Shown here piece after piece: positions 1-8,233 of a stretch of 64,000 nucleotides of DNA (within the stretch, counting starts at the first letter, position 1; each line of letters opens with the position of its first letter). Under the pieces are notes generated by a model. The model worked only from the letters and a program-made list of their open reading frames with translations, searched no databases and was not told the DNA's origin. This DNA comes from Sediminimonas sp. (GTDB taxonomy: Bacteria; Pseudomonadota; Alphaproteobacteria; Rhodobacterales; Rhodobacteraceae), in assembly GCF_024637375.1 (NCBI RefSeq), contig NZ_JAGXFK010000087.1, forward strand, positions 35,366 to 99,365. The letters are read 5' to 3'. The position numbers and the translations under genes were made by a program.

Positions 1-969
1 GACGACACGGTGCTGCCGTTCCAGTTGGACAAAGCGGACATTCGTGGCCGCCTGGTCCGCCTCGATGGGGTGCTGGACGGGGTGCTCCGACAGCACGCCT
101 ACCCGCCCCAGATCGAGGCGCTGGTGGCCGAGATGACCCTGCTTACGGCGCTGATCGGCCAGACCATCAAGCTGCGCTGGAAATTGTCGCTGCAGGTGCA
201 GTCGAAAGGCGCGGTGCGGATGATCGCCACCGATTACTTCGCCCCCACGCAAGACGGCGAGCCGGCGCGCATCCGCGCCTATGCCAGCTTCGACGCGGAC
301 AGGCTCACCGCCGAGCCCGCGTTCAGCCAGATCGGCGAAGGCTATTTCGCCATCCTTCTGGACCAGGGACGCGGCACGACGCCCTACCAGGGCCTGACGC
401 CGCTGGCGGGCAATTCGCTCGCCGCCTGTGCCGAGGCCTATTTCGCCCAGTCCGAACAACTGCCGACACGCTTTGCGCTGAGCTTCGGCAAGTCCAGCGA
501 ACCGGGGGTGCCCGAATGCTGGCGCGCCGGCGGGATGATGCTGCAGCACATGCCCCAGGCGTCGCCCGGTGCCGACCAAGGCGCGAGCGGCGCGGCGGGG
601 CTCATGCATGCACGCGACCTGGTGTCGGGCGACAATGCGGAGAACTGGACCCGCGTGAACCTGCTGCTCGATACGGTGGACGACCTGGAGCTGATCGGGC
701 CACGCCTGGCGCCGACCGACCTGCTGGTGCGGCTGTTCCACGAGGAGCGCCCGCGCGTCTTCGCGACACAGCCGGTACGCTTCGGCTGCACCTGTTCCGA
801 AGCGCGCGTGCGCAGCAGCCTGTCGATCTACTTGGCGCGCGACATTGCGCACATGACCACCGAAGGCGGGCGCGTCACGGCCGATTGCCAGTTCTGCGGC
901 GCGCACTATGACCTTGACCCGGCGTCGCTGGGCTTCGAGGCGGGAAAGGATGCCGGTGACGCGGACTGA
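1..969 (+). CDS. hslO: Hsp33 redox-regulated holdase chaperone (5' end cut off by window start)
   Basis: Hsp33 is a cytosolic chaperone switched on by oxidation, when four zinc-binding cysteines form disulfides and release zinc. The reading frame is already open at base 1 and reads DDTVLPFQLDKADIRGR, which is internal to the family's N-terminus, so the true start lies just outside the window and the GTG at base 10 is not the start. The C-terminal zinc site is complete: C-T-C near base 787 and C-Q-F-C near base 886. The last 20 bases overlap the Nudix gene downstream, so the two are probably translated together. Identification is firm. Confidence 0.95.
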   Translation, partial: DDTVLPFQLDKADIRGRLVRLDGVLDGVLRQHAYPPQIEALVAEMTLLTALIGQTIKLRWKLSLQVQSKGAVRMIATDYFAPTQDGEPARIRAYASFDADRLTAEPAFSQIGEGYFAILLDQGRGTTPYQGLTPLAGNSLAACAEAYFAQSEQLPTRFALSFGKSSEPGVPECWRAGGMMLQHMPQASPGADQGASGAAGLMHARDLVSGDNAENWTRVNLLLDTVDDLELIGPRLAPTDLLVRLFHEERPRVFATQPVRFGCTCSEARVRSSLSIYLARDIAHMTTEGGRVTADCQFCGAHYDLDPASLGFEAGKDAGDAD

Positions 970-1567
970 TCCTCTTGCACGGCTGACATCGGCGCTGGCG
1001 CAGGCGCAGGCAACAGCCCCGTCGTCGGATTTCGACCTCAACCCGGATGTGGTATTGGCCGCCGGGCGCAAATTGCGCCCCGCCGGCGTTCTGGTGGCGC
1101 TGCGTGCGGCGGCTGACGGGCCGCGCGTGGTGCTGACGAAACGCGCCTCGGGGCTCAAGCATCACCCCGGGCAAATCGCCTTTCCCGGCGGCAAGCAGGA
1201 CCGCGATGATGCCGACCTCACCGCCACCGCGCTGCGCGAAGCACACGAGGAAATCGCGCTGGCGCCCGATGACGTGCTGGTGCTGGGCCTTTTGCCGCCC
1301 CACGAAACGGTGACGGGGTTCACGGTGACGCCGGTTCTGGCGTGGGTGGAGGATGCGTTTACCCCGGTGCCCGAGCCCGGCGAGGTGGACGAAATCTTCG
1401 AGGTGCCACTCGACCACCTGACCGATCCGGCGCGCTACAGCATTCAGTCGCGGCGCTGGCGCGGGCAAGAGCGGCGCTATTACACCGTTCCCTACGGGCC
1501 CTACTACATTTGGGGCGCGACCGCGCGCATGCTGCGCACGTTGGCAGAGGCAATGGCGAAGACATGA
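950..1567 (+). CDS. CoA-type Nudix hydrolase (NUDT7/NudL-like)
   Basis: Predicted Nudix pyrophosphatase of the coenzyme A-cleaving subgroup, 205 residues. The signature of that subgroup comes just before the Nudix box: LTKRASGLKHHPGQIAFPGG at residues 62-81. The catalytic helix contains REAHEE at 96-101, which supplies the metal-binding glutamates. The usual G of the final E-x-G is A here (EEIALA). The ATG at 950 is chosen because the purine-rich GGGAAAGG precedes it and it gives the family's normal length; it overlaps hslO by 20 bases. The stop overlaps the cca start (ATGA), which suggests translational coupling. CoA as substrate is inferred from the subgroup motif only. Confidence 0.88.
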   Translation: MPVTRTDPLARLTSALAQAQATAPSSDFDLNPDVVLAAGRKLRPAGVLVALRAAADGPRVVLTKRASGLKHHPGQIAFPGGKQDRDDADLTATALREAHEEIALAPDDVLVLGLLPPHETVTGFTVTPVLAWVEDAFTPVPEPGEVDEIFEVPLDHLTDPARYSIQSRRWRGQERRYYTVPYGPYYIWGATARMLRTLAEAMAKT

Positions 1568-2712
1568 AGCTTTCGGCCGACTGGATCAACAGGGCGGAAA
1601 CGCAGGCGGCATGCGCGGCTCTGACGCATGCCGGCCATCAGGCGTGGTTCGTGGGCGGCTGCGTGCGAAACACGCTGCTGGGCCAGCCGGTGAGCGATAT
1701 CGACATCACCACCGACGCGTACCCGGAAACGGTCATGGAACTGGCCGCGCGGGCGGGCCTGCGCGCGGTGCCTACCGGAATCGACCACGGCACCATCACA
1801 GTGATCAGCGGCCATGTCCCGCACGAGGTAACGACCCTGCGACGCGACGTGGAAACCGACGGGCGACACGCCATCGTGGCCTATGCCGAGACCGTCGAGG
1901 AAGACGCGCACCGCCGCGACTTCACCATGAACGCGCTTTATGCCGCGCCCGACGGCACGCTTCGCGACCCCTTGGGCGGGCTGGCGGATCTGAGGGCGCA
2001 GCGGGTGCGGTTCATCGACGACCCGGAACAACGCATCCGCGAGGATTACCTGCGCATCCTGCGCTTTTTCCGCTTTCATGCCTGGTATGGCGATGCCGAC
2101 CGCGGCCCCGACGCGGACGCGCTGGCGGCCATCGCGGCCACCCTCGACGGGCTGGGTGCACTGTCGCGCGAACGCATCGGCGGCGAACTTCGCAAGTTAC
2201 TGTCTGCCCCCGACCCGGCGCCGGCCGTGGCCACGATGCGCAACCTCGGGGTTCTGGCGCGGGTTTTGCCGGGCGCGAATGACACGGCGCTCGCCCCGCT
2301 GGTGCACCTGGAGCGCGAATCGGCCACGCCAGCCAACGCGATGCGCCGCCTTGCCGCCCTCGGCGGCGAGGGTCTTCAGGACGGGCTGCGCCTGAGCAAT
2401 GCCGAGACGCGCACGCTGGCGGTACTGCGCCAGGGCATCGGCGACAGCGACGGGGCGGCGGCGCTCGGCTACCGCCACGGCGCGGCACAGGCGCGCGATA
2501 TCGTGCTGTTGCGCGCGGCGATCTTGCAAACTCCGCTCGACCCGGCGGACCTTGCCGCGGTCGAGGCCGGCGCCGCGGCGGAGTTCCCGGTCAAGGCGGC
2601 CGACCTGATGCCGGCGCTGCAGGGGCCGGCCCTGGGCCGGCGTCTGAAAGAACTGGAACGTCGCTGGATCGCGTCGGGCTTTCGGCTCACGCGTGAGGAA
2701 TTGCTCGGCTGA
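1564..2712 (+). CDS. cca: CCA tRNA nucleotidyltransferase (class II)
   Basis: Adds or repairs the 3' CCA end of tRNA, or forms part of a split poly(A)/CCA system as in some bacteria. 382 residues. The nucleotidyltransferase motif is clear: FVGGCVRN at about 29-36 followed by the metal-binding DID in SDIDITTD at about 44-51. The next conserved block is HRRDFTMNALY. The C-terminal half is the helical domain of this family, including the basic EDYLRILRFFRFH segment. The start overlaps the Nudix stop by four bases (ATGA). The combination hslO-Nudix-cca is common in Rhodobacteraceae. Whether it adds CCA or only A cannot be told from the sequence. Confidence 0.92.
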   Translation: MKLSADWINRAETQAACAALTHAGHQAWFVGGCVRNTLLGQPVSDIDITTDAYPETVMELAARAGLRAVPTGIDHGTITVISGHVPHEVTTLRRDVETDGRHAIVAYAETVEEDAHRRDFTMNALYAAPDGTLRDPLGGLADLRAQRVRFIDDPEQRIREDYLRILRFFRFHAWYGDADRGPDADALAAIAATLDGLGALSRERIGGELRKLLSAPDPAPAVATMRNLGVLARVLPGANDTALAPLVHLERESATPANAMRRLAALGGEGLQDGLRLSNAETRTLAVLRQGIGDSDGAAALGYRHGAAQARDIVLLRAAILQTPLDPADLAAVEAGAAAEFPVKAADLMPALQGPALGRRLKELERRWIASGFRLTREELLG

Positions 2713-2765
2713 CAGTGGCACCGAGGCGCCGTGGGCCTGGCAGGAACAAAGGGGATCGCGACACC

Positions 2766-3983
2766 GTGGAACAGCACCGGATCAACCGACTTGGCCTGCA
2801 CGGTGACGGGGTTGCCGAGGGGCCAGTCTATGCCCGGGGCGCCCTGCCCGGCGAACTGGTGGAAGGCGTGCGCGAGGGCGACCGGCTGCAACAGGTGCGC
2901 ATCCTCGAGCCGTCCCCGGACCGGGTCAAGCCGCCCTGCCGCCACGCGAAGAATTGCGGCGGCTGTCAGTTGCAGCACGTCAGCAACACCTTTGTCGCGG
3001 CCTGGAAAGTCGACGTGGTTCGGCAGGCACTGGCAGCGCAGGGAATCGAGGCGCCGCTGCGCCCCATCGTGACCTCGCCGCCGGGTTCGCGCCGCCGCGC
3101 GACGCTGTCGGCGCGGCGCGGCAAATCCGGGGCAATGGCCGGGTTTCACGCGCGCGCCTCGGATACGGTGGTGCCGATCCCCGACTGCCATCTGCTGTGC
3201 CCTGAATTGATGGCGGCGCTGCCCGTGGCCGAGGCGCTGGCACGCACGGGCGCCAGCCGCAAGGGCGAGCTGAGCGTGCAGGCGACCGCCTCGCTGGCCG
3301 GTCTGGACATCGCGGTGCGCGACGGCAAGGCACTGGACGCGCCGCTGCGCACCACGCTGGCCGAGGTGGCCGGCCAATACGCGCTTGCGCGGCTGACATG
3401 GGATGGCGAAGTCATCGCGATGCGCGCACGCCCCGAACAGGCCATCGGCCAGTGCCGGGTGACGCCGCCGCCGGGCGCCTTTCTGCAAGCCACCGCCGAG
3501 GGCGAACGCGCGTTGCAGGCCGCCGTGACCGAGGCGCTGTCGGGCGCGGATCGCGTCGTCGATCTGTTCGCGGGCTGCGGCACTTTCGCCTTGCCGCTGG
3601 CCGAAGCGGCGCGGGTGCATGCCGTCGAGGGGGACGCCGCAATGCTGGGGGCACTGGATCACGGCTGGCGGCATGCCACCGGGCTCAAGCCCGTCACGAC
3701 CGAGGCCCGCGATCTGTTCCGCCGCCCGTTGTGCGCCGACGAGTTACGCCAATTCGGTGGGGCAGTGATCGACCCGCCTCGCGCCGGAGCCGAAGCACAG
3801 ACCGCCGAGCTGGCCCGCGCAGGTCCGGCCCGCGTTGCCATGGTGTCGTGCAACCCGGTGACATTCGCCCGCGACGCGCGCATAATGATTCGCGCGGGGT
3901 ATCGCGTCGGTTTCGTGCAGGTGGTGGACCAGTTCCGCTGGTCCACGCATGTCGAACTGGTGGCCGGGCTGGAACCGGCGTAA
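2766..3983 (+). CDS. Class I SAM-dependent RNA (uracil-5-)methyltransferase, TrmA/RlmC/RlmD family
   Basis: Probable m5U methyltransferase acting on tRNA or 23S rRNA, about 405 residues. An N-terminal cysteine set typical of the iron-sulfur RlmD-like branch is present (C58, C64, C67 in CRHAKNCGGCQ, with a fourth cysteine near 140). The SAM-binding loop DLFAGCGTFALPL lies near 265. The DPPRAG motif and the catalytic-cysteine motif SCNPVTFARD lie near 330-365, and the ending D-Q-F-x-x-S-T-H-V-E is family-typical. I chose the GTG at 2766 because AAAGGGGA precedes it and the first TRAM-like strand begins there; a GTG at 2715 is an alternative. Which uridine is modified is not resolvable. Confidence 0.88.
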   Translation: MEQHRINRLGLHGDGVAEGPVYARGALPGELVEGVREGDRLQQVRILEPSPDRVKPPCRHAKNCGGCQLQHVSNTFVAAWKVDVVRQALAAQGIEAPLRPIVTSPPGSRRRATLSARRGKSGAMAGFHARASDTVVPIPDCHLLCPELMAALPVAEALARTGASRKGELSVQATASLAGLDIAVRDGKALDAPLRTTLAEVAGQYALARLTWDGEVIAMRARPEQAIGQCRVTPPPGAFLQATAEGERALQAAVTEALSGADRVVDLFAGCGTFALPLAEAARVHAVEGDAAMLGALDHGWRHATGLKPVTTEARDLFRRPLCADELRQFGGAVIDPPRAGAEAQTAELARAGPARVAMVSCNPVTFARDARIMIRAGYRVGFVQVVDQFRWSTHVELVAGLEPA

Positions 3984-4005
3984 GCGCAAGGCGCGGAGGT
4001 GTGGA

Positions 4006-4494
4006 ATGGTGCGGATTCTGACGGTTTTGATGGCGGTCGCGGCGCTGGCCGGCTGCGCCAGCAAGTTCCGCACCTATGACGGCCCCGAGGTGACCCGGCT
4101 GATCCTGCTCAAGCAGGAGCGCAAGCTGCACCTGATGCACAACGACACGGCGCTGAAAAGCTACAACGTCGGGATGGGCTTTGCCCCCGAGGGGCACAAG
4201 CAGCAAGAGGGCGATGGCCGCACGCCCGAGGGCGAGTACCTGATCGACCGCCGCAACCCCGACAGTGAATTCCACCTGTCCATCGGTATCTCGTATCCCA
4301 ACGAAGACGACATCGCCCGCGCCGAGGCGGCCGGGCGCGACCCGGGCGGCGACATTTTCATTCATGGCCGGCCCTTGCCCTACATCCTGGGCGGGCGCGA
4401 CTGGACGGCGGGCTGTGTCTCGGTCAGCAACCGCGAAATAGAAGATATCTACGCGATGGTGCGCAACGACACGCCGATAACTATTCTGCCGTGA
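4006..4494 (+). CDS. Lipoprotein L,D-transpeptidase (YkuD domain)
   Basis: Predicted periplasmic L,D-transpeptidase, 162 residues, of the family that forms or breaks 3-3 peptidoglycan crosslinks or attaches proteins to peptidoglycan. A lipobox LAGC ends at C17, so the mature protein should be lipid-anchored. The YkuD catalytic region is intact: H120 in IFIHGRP, and C137 in DWTAGCVSVSN. GGAGG at 3995-3999 sits six bases before the ATG, which fixes the start. The gene follows the RNA methyltransferase closely and converges with the CAP-domain gene, sharing 14 bases at the 3' ends. Its exact crosslinking role is unknown. Confidence 0.88.
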   Translation: MVRILTVLMAVAALAGCASKFRTYDGPEVTRLILLKQERKLHLMHNDTALKSYNVGMGFAPEGHKQQEGDGRTPEGEYLIDRRNPDSEFHLSIGISYPNEDDIARAEAAGRDPGGDIFIHGRPLPYILGGRDWTAGCVSVSNREIEDIYAMVRNDTPITILP

Positions 4495-5035
4495 CTTGTT
4501 CCTGCGTGCCCTGCGACCCGTCGCCGGTGATCAGCGTCCACCATATCTTGCCGTTGGGTTCCTGATACCAGGCAAAGCCCAGGTCGGTGGCCTGCCTGTT
4601 GGTAATCACGCGCCGGGTACTGCGTTCTTCCATCCAGGCCGACAGGGTCTGCAATTCGGTTTCGTAGGTCTCGGAAATGTTCTCGCCCAGGAACACGCCA
4701 TCATAGCCACTGCGCTGGACCCGGTTGATGGGCGACGACCCGTCCGACCCGAAATGCCACGGCCGGTTCTGGCGGGACATGTCGCGCGAATGCGTCTCGG
4801 CCGCGGCGTTGAGCCGTGCGTTCAGCTTCAGTGGCCGTGCGCCCGCGGCCTCGCGCAGCGAATTCACCGCATCCAGCATGCGAAACTGAACCTTGGACTT
4901 GTCGGCAAAACCGATCCGGTAGAGCCGCGGCAGCGGCTTGCCGTCAGATCCCATGGAGGGCGCTGACGGTTCCGGCGTCGTGCACGCGGCAAGCAGAATG
5001 GCAAGGGCACCGAAAACGGACAGAAGTCGCATCAT
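4481..5035 (-). CDS. CAP-domain (SCP/PR-1-like) lipoprotein
   Basis: 184-residue exported protein. The signal peptide ends in a lipobox LAAC with the lipid cysteine at 18. The rest is a CAP domain: an N-terminal helix with LNSLRE-type spacing (LDAVNSLREAAG), an H in ETHSRDM, then WHFG, GENISE and a terminal WWTLITG strand. Bacterial CAP proteins are extracytoplasmic and their biochemistry is mostly unsettled. It lies between two L,D-transpeptidases, converging on the first and divergent from the second, which hints at an envelope role. No clear Shine-Dalgarno is visible before the ATG; the adjacent ATG three bases further in is equally possible. Confidence 0.82.
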   Translation of the reverse strand: MMRLLSVFGALAILLAACTTPEPSAPSMGSDGKPLPRLYRIGFADKSKVQFRMLDAVNSLREAAGARPLKLNARLNAAAETHSRDMSRQNRPWHFGSDGSSPINRVQRSGYDGVFLGENISETYETELQTLSAWMEERSTRRVITNRQATDLGFAWYQEPNGKIWWTLITGDGSQGTQEQVTAE

Positions 5036-5133
5036 GAGAAGGATCCAGAATAATTTCGTACCTGCTTACAGCGGCGCGTGGCGATTTTCAAACGCACATC
5101 CGCGTGAGAAGAGGTTTCTGACATCGGTTTGAT

Positions 5134-5162
5134 TTGCGAGTGCTGCATTCAAGCCATATATC
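5134..5162 (+). promoter_or_regulatory. Predicted sigma-70 promoter for the Tat L,D-transpeptidase
   Basis: TTGCGA at 5134-5139 and TATATC at 5157-5162 are separated by exactly 17 bases. The start of transcription would fall near 5169, leaving a leader of about 44 bases before the ATG at 5213. It lies in the 177-base gap between the divergent CAP and transpeptidase genes. Confidence 0.55.
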
Positions 5163-5212
5163 TAGAACCGGATTACCTGATCCGATGGTTTGTGGAGTTG
5201 TGGAGCAGCAAG

Positions 5213-5818
5213 ATGAAGAAACCCGGTTTGACACGTTTTTCGCGAAGGGCCTTCGTCATGGGCAGCTCGGCCTTCGCCGCCGCACCGGTGCTTGCGCAAC
5301 AAGCACCCACGGGGCCTGACACCGTCGAGACGGAAGAAGCCCTGTCGCCGAGCGTCCGCCGGAACATATCGTCGTTCCGCGCGCTTGATTGGCGGCCCTA
5401 TTTCACCAACCTGCGCAATGGCGCGATCCTTGTCGATGTGGATTCGCGCGCGCTGCATTTCTGGTCGGAAGATGAGAGCATCTACAAACTCTATCCCTCC
5501 AGCGTGCCGCTCACCGAGGATCTGACGCGCCGCGGCCGCACCCGCGTGGTGCGCAAGGTCGAAGGCCCCTCATGGCGGCCCACCCCGGCAATGAAGCGGC
5601 GCAACCCCGAATGGCCCGACTACGTGCCGCCCGGCCCGGAAAACCCTCTCGGAACACACGCGCTGTACCTGAGTTGGACGTATTACCGCATCCACGGCAC
5701 CCACGACACGCGCAAGATCGGTCGGCGTTCGTCGAACGGCTGCATCGGCCTTTACAACGAACATATCCAGGAATTGTTCAAGCTGACGAAAGTGGGCACC
5801 CAAGTGTTGCTTATTTGA
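5213..5818 (+). CDS. Tat-exported L,D-transpeptidase
   Basis: Second YkuD-type L,D-transpeptidase, 201 residues. The N-terminus carries a twin-arginine signal, FSRRAFVMG at 9-17, followed by a hydrophobic stretch and a cleavage-like site at VLAQQ, so it should be exported folded. The catalytic site is complete, with H161 and H164 in HGTHD and C177 in SSNGCIGL. GGAG at 5202-5205 sits seven bases before the chosen ATG; upstream in-frame codons lack both the signal peptide and a ribosome site. It is not sequence-similar to the lipoprotein transpeptidase outside the catalytic motif, so the pair is not a recent duplication. Confidence 0.9.
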   Translation: MKKPGLTRFSRRAFVMGSSAFAAAPVLAQQAPTGPDTVETEEALSPSVRRNISSFRALDWRPYFTNLRNGAILVDVDSRALHFWSEDESIYKLYPSSVPLTEDLTRRGRTRVVRKVEGPSWRPTPAMKRRNPEWPDYVPPGPENPLGTHALYLSWTYYRIHGTHDTRKIGRRSSNGCIGLYNEHIQELFKLTKVGTQVLLI

Positions 5819-5860
5819 CCACATCGCAATCGTTTGCGCGCCGGCACCGTCAACTTGGGT

Positions 5861-5889
5861 TTGCATTTTTGCGACATTACTGCTTAGAC
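5861..5889 (+). promoter_or_regulatory. Possible promoter of the small exported peptide gene
   Basis: TTGCAT at 5861-5866 and TTAGAC at 5884-5889 with a 17-base spacer. Both hexamers are imperfect. The leader to the ATG at 5960 would be about 65 bases. Confidence 0.35.
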
Positions 5890-5959
5890 AGACTCACGAG
5901 GTAAGTCTTGGGTGCCTGCCGCAAATGTATTGTCGGTAGGCGAATTTCTGGAGGATAAC

Positions 5960-6142
5960 ATGAAGAAACTCGTTCTCGCTGCTGCTCTTTCCGCCGCTGC
6001 ATCGACCGCTTTTGCCGGGAGCTATGCCGAGCCCGTCGTCGAAGCGCCGGTTATCGTGGAAGAGACCGCCAGCTCCTCGGCCGGCAACGTTCTGGTGCCG
6101 CTGATCCTGCTGGCCGCAATCGCCGTCGTCGTTTCTCACTGA
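5960..6142 (+). CDS. Small exported peptide with C-terminal membrane segment, unknown function
   Basis: A 60-residue protein that I cannot assign to a function. It opens with a Sec signal peptide (MKKLVLAAALSAAASTAFA, cleavage after AFA), leaving about 41 residues: a short Pro/Val/Glu-rich linker (YAEPVVEAPVIVEE), a Ser/Gly hinge and one hydrophobic segment, VLVPLILLAAIAVVV. GGAGG at 5950-5954 is five bases before the ATG. A perfect 12-bp terminator hairpin follows closely, so it is a compact, probably well-expressed monocistronic unit. I recall similar small proteins beside hemH in other Rhodobacteraceae; that is memory, not something shown here. Confidence 0.75.
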   Translation: MKKLVLAAALSAAASTAFAGSYAEPVVEAPVIVEETASSSAGNVLVPLILLAAIAVVVSH

Positions 6143-6171
6143 TCGCACGACTGCAAGACCATGAAACCTGG

Positions 6172-6207
6172 AAAGGCGGTGGACGTGTTCCACCGCCTTT
6201 TCTTTTT
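6172..6207 (+). terminator. Intrinsic terminator after the small peptide gene
   Basis: A perfect 12-bp inverted repeat (6172-6183 with 6189-6200) around a five-base loop is followed by a T-rich run to 6207. The T tail favours rightward transcription. The ferrochelatase gene ends just to the right on the other strand, where the tail is much weaker. Confidence 0.9.
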
Positions 6208-6242
6208 CCGGCTCCGCCAGGCCCCAGGCCCGCTGTGCCGCG

Positions 6243-7307
6243 TCAGTCGATCCAGCCCTTGAGGTTCTCGTCGATCACGGCACTCAGCGCCTTGATGTGG
6301 GCCGGGGTATCGTTGAGGCACGGGATGTAGGTGAACTGTTCGCCGCCCGCTTCTTCGAAACTTTCGCGGATTTCCTCGTTGATTTCTTCCAGCGTCTCGA
6401 TGCAATCGGCGGAAAAGGCTGGTGCAATGACGGCGATCTTCTTTTTTCCGTCCTCTTTCGCCAGCCGCGCGACCTCGTCCACGGTATAGGGCTTGAGCCA
6501 TTCCTCGGGGCCGAACACCGACTGGAACGTGGTGGTGATCCGGGTCTCGTCCCAGCCCAGCCGCTCGCGCAAGAGGCGCGTCGTTTTCTGGCACTGGCAG
6601 TGATACGGATCGCCCTGCATCAGGTAGCGCCTAGGCATGCCATGATAGGACACCACCAGGATGTCGGGCCGCGCGGCGACGTCGGCATAGGCTTTCTCGA
6701 CCGATTCCGCCAGCGCCTCGATGTACAACGGATGCTCGAAATACGGCGCGACCGTGCGCGCGGTCGGCTGCCATGTCTCCTGCATGAGAGCCTTGAAGAA
6801 CGCATCGTTCGCCGTGGCCGAGGTAGCGCCGGCATAGTGTGGGTAAAGCGGGAAAAACAGGATCCTGGTGCATCCCGCCTCGACCATTGCGCGCACTTTC
6901 GAGCGGGTCGAAGGGTTGCCGTAGCGCATGCAGAAATCCACCATCACGCTATTGCCGTGGCGGGCCTGCATTTCCTTGGCGATTGCCGCGGTCTGATTCT
7001 TGGTGATGGTCATCAAAGGGCTTTCGCCCCTGTCCTCGTTCCAGATCGACTTGTAAGCGGCGCCGCTGGTGAAGGGGCGCTTGGTAAGGATGACAAGCTG
7101 CAATAACGGCTGCCATTTCCACGGGCTGTAGTCGATCACCCGGCGATCCGACAGGAACTCGTTCAGGTAGCGGCGCATCGACCAGTAATCGTAGTTGTCG
7201 GGGGTGCCGAGATTGGCCAGCAGCACGCCGATCTTCTGCGGCTTGATCGCCGGATGATCGGCCGGGGCGTGCGCGGGGCGCGTTGCGGTATCGGTGGCGT
7301 GCGGCAT
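6243..7307 (-). CDS. hemH: Ferrochelatase
   Basis: Inserts ferrous iron into protoporphyrin IX, the last step of protoheme synthesis. 354 residues, normal for the alphaproteobacterial enzyme. Recognisable family blocks in order are IGVLLANLGTPD, the SYHGMPRRY segment bearing the conserved metal-site histidine, and FQSVFGPEEWLKPYT followed by AVIAPAFSADCIETLEEI with the conserved glutamate. The N-terminus has about 25 residues before the core, rich in Thr, Ala and His, and of no known role. It is transcribed towards the terminator of the small exported peptide gene. Confidence 0.95.
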   Translation of the reverse strand: MPHATDTATRPAHAPADHPAIKPQKIGVLLANLGTPDNYDYWSMRRYLNEFLSDRRVIDYSPWKWQPLLQLVILTKRPFTSGAAYKSIWNEDRGESPLMTITKNQTAAIAKEMQARHGNSVMVDFCMRYGNPSTRSKVRAMVEAGCTRILFFPLYPHYAGATSATANDAFFKALMQETWQPTARTVAPYFEHPLYIEALAESVEKAYADVAARPDILVVSYHGMPRRYLMQGDPYHCQCQKTTRLLRERLGWDETRITTTFQSVFGPEEWLKPYTVDEVARLAKEDGKKKIAVIAPAFSADCIETLEEINEEIRESFEEAGGEQFTYIPCLNDTPAHIKALSAVIDENLKGWID

Positions 7308-7363
7308 CTGGCGGCTCCCAATTGACTACTTCGGCGCGGCGATTTCGGCGCATATCTGCGGCT

Positions 7364-7391
7364 GACATAACGGGTGATCCGCGCACGTCAA
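7364..7391 (-). promoter_or_regulatory. Possible promoter for hemH
   Basis: Read leftwards, TTGACG (7391-7386) and TATGTC (7369-7364) are 16 bases apart, placing a start near 7357 and a leader of about 50 bases before the hemH ATG. The -35 overlaps the stop of the methyltransferase-like gene. Confidence 0.45.
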
Positions 7392-8209
7392 TCTGCAAGG
7401 GGCTTTTCGACGCTGCCCAGGGCATCGGCCAACCGCGCGGTGGCCGAGCCTGGCCGCAACGGTTTGGGCTGGCTATCGTCGGGGGCCCATCCGGTGAGAA
7501 ACATCAGCTCGAACGTGGCCGGGATGCGCCCGTCCGCGCCGGCATGGGTTTCGGCATAAAGATCGGCGGCGATGCGCAGGACCGCCGGCCGCGTCGGCCG
7601 GCGCATGCGCTGCGCCAGCGCGTTGCCCTCGCCCATGGCGCGCAGATCGTGCATCAGGTGAAAGGCATCGCGGTAACTGGCACTGAGCGGCACCGAATCG
7701 GCCACCGGCAGCGCAAGTCCCGCCCGTTGCAACAATGCACCCAGGTCGCGGATGTCCCCCATCGGCAGAACACGGGGGGAAAGCCCCCCCGTCACCCGCG
7801 ATTCGGCGCTGGCAAGGGCGGCGCGCAGCTCTTGCAGGGTATCGCCGCCGAACAGCACCGCCAGCAACAGGCCGTCGGGTTGCAGCGCCCGCCGGCACTG
7901 GATCAACTGCCCGACCGGGTCGTCGGCCCAGTGCAGCGCCATCGCGTGAATGACCAGGTCGTGCGCTCCTTGCTCAAGCGCCAACACCTCGTCGTCGCCG
8001 ACAACGCGCGCCTGCGGGTACTGCTCTGCCCAGAACGTGGCGTCACCGGTCACGACGGCGGGCTTGGTAAAGGCTCTGTTAACCATTTCCAGCCGAAACT
8101 GGAGTTCCTCCAGCGCGCTTTGCTGGAGGAACCGCGCGGGCGCGCGGGCGGCTCGGGTGCGGTTGCGCATCAGCGCGGCGCGGTCGGTCAGGCGGGGGGC
8201 GTCTGTCAT
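7388..8209 (-). CDS. NDUFAF5/BioC-like methyltransferase-fold protein with degenerate SAM motif
   Basis: 273 residues resembling the class I methyltransferase-fold family of mitochondrial NDUFAF5, a complex I assembly factor. The strongest shared blocks are LFGGDTLQELR (about 119-129), LGALLQRAGL, HLMHDLRAMGEGNA and GRIPATFELMFLTGW. The glycine-rich SAM loop expected near residues 48-58 (D-x-G-C-G-x-G) is replaced by FTKPAVVTGDATFW, so methyl transfer is doubtful. The start at 8209 is the first ATG giving the family N-terminus. It is divergent from comF with only 24 bases between starts. A role in complex I maturation is inference from homology I recall, not from context. Confidence 0.75.
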   Translation of the reverse strand: MTDAPRLTDRAALMRNRTRAARAPARFLQQSALEELQFRLEMVNRAFTKPAVVTGDATFWAEQYPQARVVGDDEVLALEQGAHDLVIHAMALHWADDPVGQLIQCRRALQPDGLLLAVLFGGDTLQELRAALASAESRVTGGLSPRVLPMGDIRDLGALLQRAGLALPVADSVPLSASYRDAFHLMHDLRAMGEGNALAQRMRRPTRPAVLRIAADLYAETHAGADGRIPATFELMFLTGWAPDDSQPKPLRPGSATARLADALGSVEKPLAD

Positions 8210-8233
8210 GACTGCCAAGATAGGGGGCTGCGC

